Source: Clostridiales bacterium (GTDB taxonomy: Bacteria; Bacillota; Clostridia; Christensenellales; Aristaeellaceae). From it: a DNA stretch of 46,682 nucleotides. Under the pieces are notes generated by a model that saw only the letters and a program-made list of their open reading frames with translations, did not search any database and was not told where the DNA came from. Below, in pieces: positions 42,326-46,682 of this stretch. The position numbers were made by a program, and so were the translations under genes. Within the stretch, counting starts at the first letter, position 1. Each line of letters starts with the position of its first letter. The DNA lies in contig SFIM01000018.1 in NCBI GenBank assembly GCA_004556155.1, forward strand, positions 1 through 46,682. Reading direction: 5' to 3'.

Positions 42326-43723
42326 ATGCAGATTTACAACAGCAAAACCCGCCGCAAGGAAGAGTTTGTGCCCATTCATCCGGGCGAAGCGCGCATCTAT
42401 GCCTGCGGCCCGACGGTATACAATTATTTTCATGTCGGCAACGCCCGTCCCTTTATCGTGTTCGACGTGCTGCGCCGGTATCTGGAGCATCGCGGCTACA
42501 AGGTTACGTTTGTGCAGAATTTCACCGATATCGACGATAAGATGATCCGCCGCGCCAATGAAGAAGGCATCACCGTCAAGGAGCTGGGCGATCGCTTTAT
42601 CGCCGAGTATTATAAGGACGCGCAGGCGCTGGGCATCCGTCCCGCCACCGTGCATCCCCGCGCCACCGAGCATATTCCCCAGATCATCGCGCTGGTGCAA
42701 AGGCTGGTGGACAAGGGGCTGGCCTATGAGGTAAACGGCGACGTGTACTTTGATACCGCCGCCTTCCCCGGCTACGGCAGCCTGTCGGGCCAGAACCTGG
42801 AAGATCTGGAAGCCGGCGCACGCATCGAAGTGGACAGCGCCAAGAAGAACCCCGCCGATTTTGCCGTATGGAAGGCGCAGAAGCCCGGCGAGCCTGCCTG
42901 GCCCAGCCCCTGGGGCATGGGCCGTCCCGGCTGGCACATTGAGTGCAGCGCCATGAGCATGGAATATCTGGGCGAAACCTTTGATATCCACTGCGGCGGC
43001 AAGGATCTGCTCTTCCCCCACCACGAAAACGAGGTGGCGCAGAGCGAGGGCGCAACCGGCAAGCCCTATGTGCATTACTGGATGCACAACGGCTTCATCA
43101 ATGTAAACAACGAAAAAATGTCCAAGTCCCTGGGCAATTTCTTCACCGTGCGCGATATCCTCAAGGAGTTTGACGCTGAGGACGTGCGCATGTTCATGCT
43201 CTCCGCTCAGTACCGCAGCCCCATCAACTTCAGCCGCGAGATGATCGCCCAGGCGCACGCCTCCCTGTCCCGCCTGTATAGCGCGCGCGATCAGATGGTC
43301 TTCCTGCTGGAGCATGCTCAGGATCGCCCCATGAACGAGGACGAGCAGGCCTTCGCCGCGCGCATCAAGACCTACGGCGAGCGCTTTGACAGCGCGATGG
43401 ATGACGATCTGAACACCGCCGACGCGATCGGCGCGCTGTTTGAAATCGTTCGCGACGCCAACGTCACCCTGACCGCTGAAAGCAGTAAGGCCGCCATCGA
43501 AACGGCGCTGAACGCGCTGGTATCCCTGTGCGACGTGCTGGGCCTGATGATAAAAAAGGCGGGCGAACTGCCCGCCGATATCCAGGCGCTGGCCGACGCG
43601 CGCGTGCAGGCCCGCAAGGATCGCGACTGGAAAAAGAGCGACGAGCTGCGCGATCAGCTCAAGGCCCTGGGCTATATTGTAGAGGATACGAAGGAGGGGC
43701 AGAAGGTACGAAAGGCTGTGTAA
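42326..43723 (+). CDS. cysS: Cysteinyl-tRNA synthetase
   Basis: 465 residues. HIGH-type motif in YNYFHVGNARP, the CGPTVYN Zn/Cys-binding start (about residue 29), ECSAMSMEYLG and GGKDLLFPHHENE with further zinc ligands, and KMSKSLGN as the KMSKS loop. It charges tRNA-Cys, so its own product state is sensed by the T-box upstream. AAAGGAGG precedes the ATG, 21 bp after cysE. Confidence 0.97.
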   Translation: MQIYNSKTRRKEEFVPIHPGEARIYACGPTVYNYFHVGNARPFIVFDVLRRYLEHRGYKVTFVQNFTDIDDKMIRRANEEGITVKELGDRFIAEYYKDAQALGIRPATVHPRATEHIPQIIALVQRLVDKGLAYEVNGDVYFDTAAFPGYGSLSGQNLEDLEAGARIEVDSAKKNPADFAVWKAQKPGEPAWPSPWGMGRPGWHIECSAMSMEYLGETFDIHCGGKDLLFPHHENEVAQSEGATGKPYVHYWMHNGFINVNNEKMSKSLGNFFTVRDILKEFDAEDVRMFMLSAQYRSPINFSREMIAQAHASLSRLYSARDQMVFLLEHAQDRPMNEDEQAFAARIKTYGERFDSAMDDDLNTADAIGALFEIVRDANVTLTAESSKAAIETALNALVSLCDVLGLMIKKAGELPADIQALADARVQARKDRDWKKSDELRDQLKALGYIVEDTKEGQKVRKAV

Positions 43724-43734
43724 CGCCTCGCCGC

Positions 43735-44103
43735 TTGTCCCTCCGCGCCCGCGCAGCGTTGCCATACGCCGTGTGCGCCGTGCTGGCGGGCGCTGTTTTG
43801 TGCGTGCTGATTTGCTATGCATGCACCTTCCGCCGCACCGAGCCGGATGCTTATCCCCTGCGCGGAGCCTATGCCACCACAGCTCCCCTGACCGATGCGG
43901 AAAAGGCGCAGCGCATCAACCTGAACGCCGCCACGCTGGAAGACCTGACGACGCTGCCCGGCATTGGCCCCAAAACCGCGCAGGCTATATTGGATATGCG
44001 CGCGCAGCTGGGATCCTTCCGATACATCGAGGAACTGCTGCATGTTCGCGGCATCGGCCAAAAGACGCTTTTGGCCATTTACGATTTGATTTATGTTGAC
44101 TAA
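43735..44103 (+). CDS. ComEA-like helix-hairpin-helix protein with a membrane anchor
   Basis: About 122 residues from a TTG at 43735, 11 bp after the cysS stop; no ATG/GTG start in frame with a good site exists and the start is uncertain. Residues about 7-30 are a transmembrane anchor (ALPYAVCAVLAGAVLCVLIC). The C-terminal two thirds are a helix-hairpin-helix pair: INLNAATLEDLTTLPGIGPK and LLHVRGIGQKTLLAIYD. This is the ComEA DNA-binding architecture used in DNA uptake. AAGGAGG for the next gene overlaps its end. Translation may depend on coupling to cysS. Confidence 0.75.
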   Translation: MSLRARAALPYAVCAVLAGAVLCVLICYACTFRRTEPDAYPLRGAYATTAPLTDAEKAQRINLNAATLEDLTTLPGIGPKTAQAILDMRAQLGSFRYIEELLHVRGIGQKTLLAIYDLIYVD

Positions 44104-44118
44104 GGAGGAAATCATCCC

Positions 44119-45618
44119 ATGGAACTGACCGCCGCCCTGCAAAAGCTGGATCAGCTGCAGCGCAAGCAGCTGGCTTATTCCCACGCGATGGGGCTGATTG
44201 ACTACGACGGCATGACCGCCGCGCCCTCGGGCACGGCCGCCAACCGCGCCGAAACGCTGGGCATCCTGGCTGAGGAGGTATACAAGCTGTCCACAGGCGA
44301 TGAAACCGTGGCGCTGCTGGACGAGCTTCATGCGCGGATGGACGAGCTGGACGAAGTGCATCAGCGCATCGTCAAGGTGATGTACAAGAACATCGACGAA
44401 ACACGCCGCATCCCCATGGAAGAATATGTGGCCTATCAAAAGCTGACCACCGAATCGGACGCGATCTGGCATACCGCCAAGGAAAACAACGATTATGCGC
44501 TGTTCATGCCCTATCTGGAACGCCTGATTGCCCAGACGCAGCGCATTATGCGCTATATCAAGCCCGATCAGCCCGTATACGATACGCTGCTGGATCGTTT
44601 TGAAACGGGGCTGACCCGCGCCAAATGCGATGCTTTCTTCGATGTTGTGCGCCGGGAACTGGTGCCCTTCATCCATCGCGTCACCGCCGCCAAGCAGGTG
44701 GATGACAGCCCGCTGCACGGCCATTTTCCGCTGGATAAGCAGCGCCAGCTCAGCGATTATCTGATGCAGGTAATCGGCCTGGACCGCGCGCACTGCACCA
44801 TCGCCGAAACCGAGCATCCCTTCACCACCGGCTTTACCAAGTACGATGTGCGCATCACCACCCATTATCTGGAGGATAACTTCGCTTCCTCCATGTACAG
44901 CGTCATTCACGAGGGCGGCCACGCGCTCTATGATACCCACCCGATGGACAAGCTGGCCTACACCGTGCTGGGCGGCGGCGTATCCATGGGCATTCACGAA
45001 AGCCAGTCCCGCTTCTTTGAAAACATCATTGGCCGCAGCCGCAGCTTTATCCGCCTGATCGCGCCCAAGCTGCACGAGCTCTTCCCGGAGACGGCCGCCT
45101 ACGACGACGAGGCGCTCTACCACGCGTTCAACCGTGCCGAGCCGTCGCTGATCCGCACCGAGGCGGACGAACTAACCTACTGCCTGCACATCCTGATCCG
45201 CTATGAGCTGGAGCAGCAGCTCTTTGACGGCAAGCTGACCGTGCAGGAGCTGCCCGCCGCCTGGAACCGGCTGTACAAGGAATACCTGGACGTGGATGTG
45301 CCCAGCGATCGTGAGGGCGTATTGCAGGATACGCACTGGGCGGACGCGCTATTTGGCTATTTCCCCTCCTACGCGCTGGGCTCCGCCTATGGCGCGCACA
45401 TGCTGCATGTGATGCGGCAGACCGTGGATGTGGACGCTGCGCTGGCCAGCGGCGATCTGTCGCCCATCAACGGCTGGCTGTGCGAGCACATTTGGCAGTA
45501 CGGCGGGCTGTACGAGCCTGAGACCCTGCTAAGCAGGGCGCTGGGCGAGCCTTTCGACCCGATGTATTATGTAAACTATCTGAAAAACAAGTACAGCGAA
45601 ATCTACGGTCTGGCATGA
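44119..45618 (+). CDS. Thermostable carboxypeptidase 1-type metallopeptidase (M32)
   Basis: 499 residues, the standard M32 length. The zinc motif is HEGGH (His264, Glu265, His268), followed by GIHESQSRFFENIIGRS, in which a Glu is the third ligand. The ends GHFPLDKQRQL and FPSYALGSAYGAH are M32 blocks. It removes C-terminal amino acids from peptides in the cytoplasm. AAGGAGG precedes the ATG, 15 bp after the HhH gene. A terminator follows. Confidence 0.95.
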   Translation: MELTAALQKLDQLQRKQLAYSHAMGLIDYDGMTAAPSGTAANRAETLGILAEEVYKLSTGDETVALLDELHARMDELDEVHQRIVKVMYKNIDETRRIPMEEYVAYQKLTTESDAIWHTAKENNDYALFMPYLERLIAQTQRIMRYIKPDQPVYDTLLDRFETGLTRAKCDAFFDVVRRELVPFIHRVTAAKQVDDSPLHGHFPLDKQRQLSDYLMQVIGLDRAHCTIAETEHPFTTGFTKYDVRITTHYLEDNFASSMYSVIHEGGHALYDTHPMDKLAYTVLGGGVSMGIHESQSRFFENIIGRSRSFIRLIAPKLHELFPETAAYDDEALYHAFNRAEPSLIRTEADELTYCLHILIRYELEQQLFDGKLTVQELPAAWNRLYKEYLDVDVPSDREGVLQDTHWADALFGYFPSYALGSAYGAHMLHVMRQTVDVDAALASGDLSPINGWLCEHIWQYGGLYEPETLLSRALGEPFDPMYYVNYLKNKYSEIYGLA

Positions 45619-45655
45619 GCCTTTGGGCAAAAGCCCCGCCGCAGCCGCAAAAGCA

Positions 45656-45686
45656 GGCTGCCCTCACATGGAGGGCAGCCCTTTTT
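45656..45686 (+). terminator. Terminator of the cysE-cysS-carboxypeptidase unit
   Basis: GGCTGCCCTC (45656-45665) and GAGGGCAGCC (45671-45680) form a perfect 10-bp stem, followed by CTTTTT. Confidence 0.92.
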
Positions 45687-45979
45687 GATGCGAAAACCGA
45701 TATTGGAGGATGATCCTTGCGTGTGCTTCTGAGCCTTCCTGCCCGTGCCTGAACCCCGGTGGAATTGCAGCGGAGCGGAGTCTGCGCAATTGCCGCCAAT
45801 TAAACCTGCCGTGAAGCGTTTGGTGCGAAATCCGGATGGGGCAGGCTCCCGCAGAGCTTTATCCTTGATCTGGATTGGGGAATCGAACGAATACGCAAGC
45901 TTTTGTCTGATCCGCGCGATCAATTTCTGCTGATGGGCAGCTGGGGGCGCTTGTTTCAGGCATGCAGGAGGCTTGGAAA

Positions 45980-46189
45980 ATGAATGCGATCCAGGAAATG
46001 AATTGCGATCCGGTCGTGCGGCATACCCGCCGCGAATGCTTGGTTTTCACGGGACAGATGCTGCGCGGTGTACGTATCAGAGGGAGGCGTTATTGCCCGG
46101 AAGCGGGCGGCATTACGAATCGTGCGTACTATCAGATGCGCTCAGCCCTCTGCGTGATGACAGGAGATTGTCGCGTTGCGATGGTGTGA
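45980..46189 (+). pseudogene. Short ORF or gene remnant, unknown
   Basis: 69 residues from an ATG preceded by CAGGAGG at about 9 bp spacing. The product (MNAIQEMNCDPVVRHTRREC...) was not recognised and has no membrane segment. Open translation continues in another frame after its stop, for example DGVRHPSLPRPTHSAYM, suggesting a frameshifted remnant of a longer gene. Could equally be a small unknown gene or noise. Confidence 0.3.
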
Positions 46190-46590
46190 GACACCCGTCC
46201 TTGCCCCGGCCGACGCACAGCGCATACATGCCGGCCGGGCAGCTGAAAACCCGTTTCAAGAAGCTCCTTCACCGTCTGTACATCAGCTCCTTTCACGGCC
46301 GTTTACTACGGCAGGTCGGTCGCAGGGGATGCACATCTTTACCTTGCCAAAGCGTTTCGTTCGCTTGTATCTCGGCCGGCAGCCTTCTGAGGGAGGATTC
46401 AATGCGCATTGGGCTTTTTGCTGCCGGTTATACTTGGGAAGCTCTTTTGAATAATCCTTCTGAATAACCCTTCCCGATAAGCCTTCCCGCTCTGGCATCT
46501 TCATTTTAGCATAGTCCGCAGGGCGTGTCAATACATTTGGTAAAATTTTCGCCTAAAAATACATTCAAATACACTTACCGATGAATCAAA

Positions 46591-46659
46591 ACCACCGGCT
46601 AAGCCGGTGGTATGCACCATGCCTTCAAGGCAATGATACCTGCCGCGCCTAAAGGCGCA
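46591..46659. repeat. Cluster of short palindromes, possible mobile-element end or structured RNA
   Basis: Three hairpins occur in 69 bases: ACCACCGGCT-A-AGCCGGTGGT (46591-46611, perfect), GCCTT-C-AAGGC (about 46621-46631) and GCGCCT-AA-AGGCGC (46646-46659). This resembles the subterminal hairpins of IS200/IS605-type elements or the start of an IscB-type omega/HEARO RNA. The window ends before any coding part could be seen. Confidence 0.4.
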
Positions 46660-46682
46660 TTGAACAGTCCAGCAACCGCAGT

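Larger units (their letters stand above)
45687..46682. other. Gene-poor right end
   Basis: About one kilobase after the last terminator without a recognisable intact gene. Short open frames exist in several phases (one with a good ribosome-binding site at 45980), giving the impression of decayed coding DNA. The last 190 bases are more AT-rich and end in a series of short palindromes. Confidence 0.6.

Noticed and set aside
46283..46531. 82-codon minus-strand ORF near the right edge
   Set aside because: There is no convincing ribosome-binding site or recognisable domain; it is very basic with mixed composition and overlaps other weak frames.

Overview
The window looks like chromosomal DNA of a GC-rich anaerobic Clostridia member (Eubacteriales or Christensenellales type, probably a gut bacterium). 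Evidence: strong AGGAGG ribosome-binding sites, the Firmicutes block asp23-amaP-DUF2273-nusB-folD-xseAB-ispA, a cysteine T-box leader, a sodium-pumping oxaloacetate decarboxylase, and molybdenum hydroxylase genes. No rRNA, tRNA, CRISPR or intact transposase gene was seen. Species cannot be assigned from what is visible.

Layout. (1) 97-5085, minus: ATP-type PEP carboxykinase followed by all four parts of a Na+-translocating oxaloacetate decarboxylase, ending in a terminator. (2) 5377-6558, plus: a DUF3842 protein and an orphan ECF transporter S component. (3) 6574-14613, minus: an MFS transporter, a three-subunit molybdenum hydroxylase (2Fe-2S, molybdopterin and FAD subunits), a NifU-like protein and a MocA-type cytidylyltransferase fused to a ModE-type DNA-binding domain. 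The FAD subunit carries a complete GltD-like NAD(P)H oxidoreductase module inserted inside it. A divergent TetR-type regulator lies at 14950-15597. (4) 15666-24600, minus: a ten-gene molybdenum supply operon with an HD protein, a MoeA-like protein, ModA, ModB, ModC, a second B12/siderophore-type ABC importer with a methyltransferase, and XdhC. (5) 24801-30695, minus: a secreted metallo-beta-lactamase-fold protein, a UgpB/MalFG-type ABC importer whose two permeases have unusual N-terminal extensions, and a PHP-domain phosphoesterase. (6) 30766-41166, minus: aminotransferase, thiI, nifS, DUF6106, ispA, xseB, xseA, folD, a TsaD paralogue, nusB, DUF2273, amaP and asp23. (7) 41306-45618, plus: consensus promoter, T-box leader, cysE, cysS, a ComEA-like protein and an M32 carboxypeptidase. 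(8) 45687-46682: no convincing intact gene, with a cluster of short palindromes at the edge that may be the end of a mobile element.

The most interesting part is 6.5-24.7 kb. Four copies of a 20-bp dyad (GAACAAA-N6-TTTGTTC type) occur only in two places. One is the MFS/TetR divergent promoter region. The other is the promoter region of the molybdenum supply operon, where one copy lies between and over the -35 and -10 elements. This predicts one regulon, probably under the TetR-type protein, that co-expresses enzyme, substrate transporter, molybdate uptake, cofactor maturation and insertion. The FAD/GltD chimera suggests that electrons from the hydroxylase reach NAD(P), or come from it, through a second flavin module on the same polypeptide.
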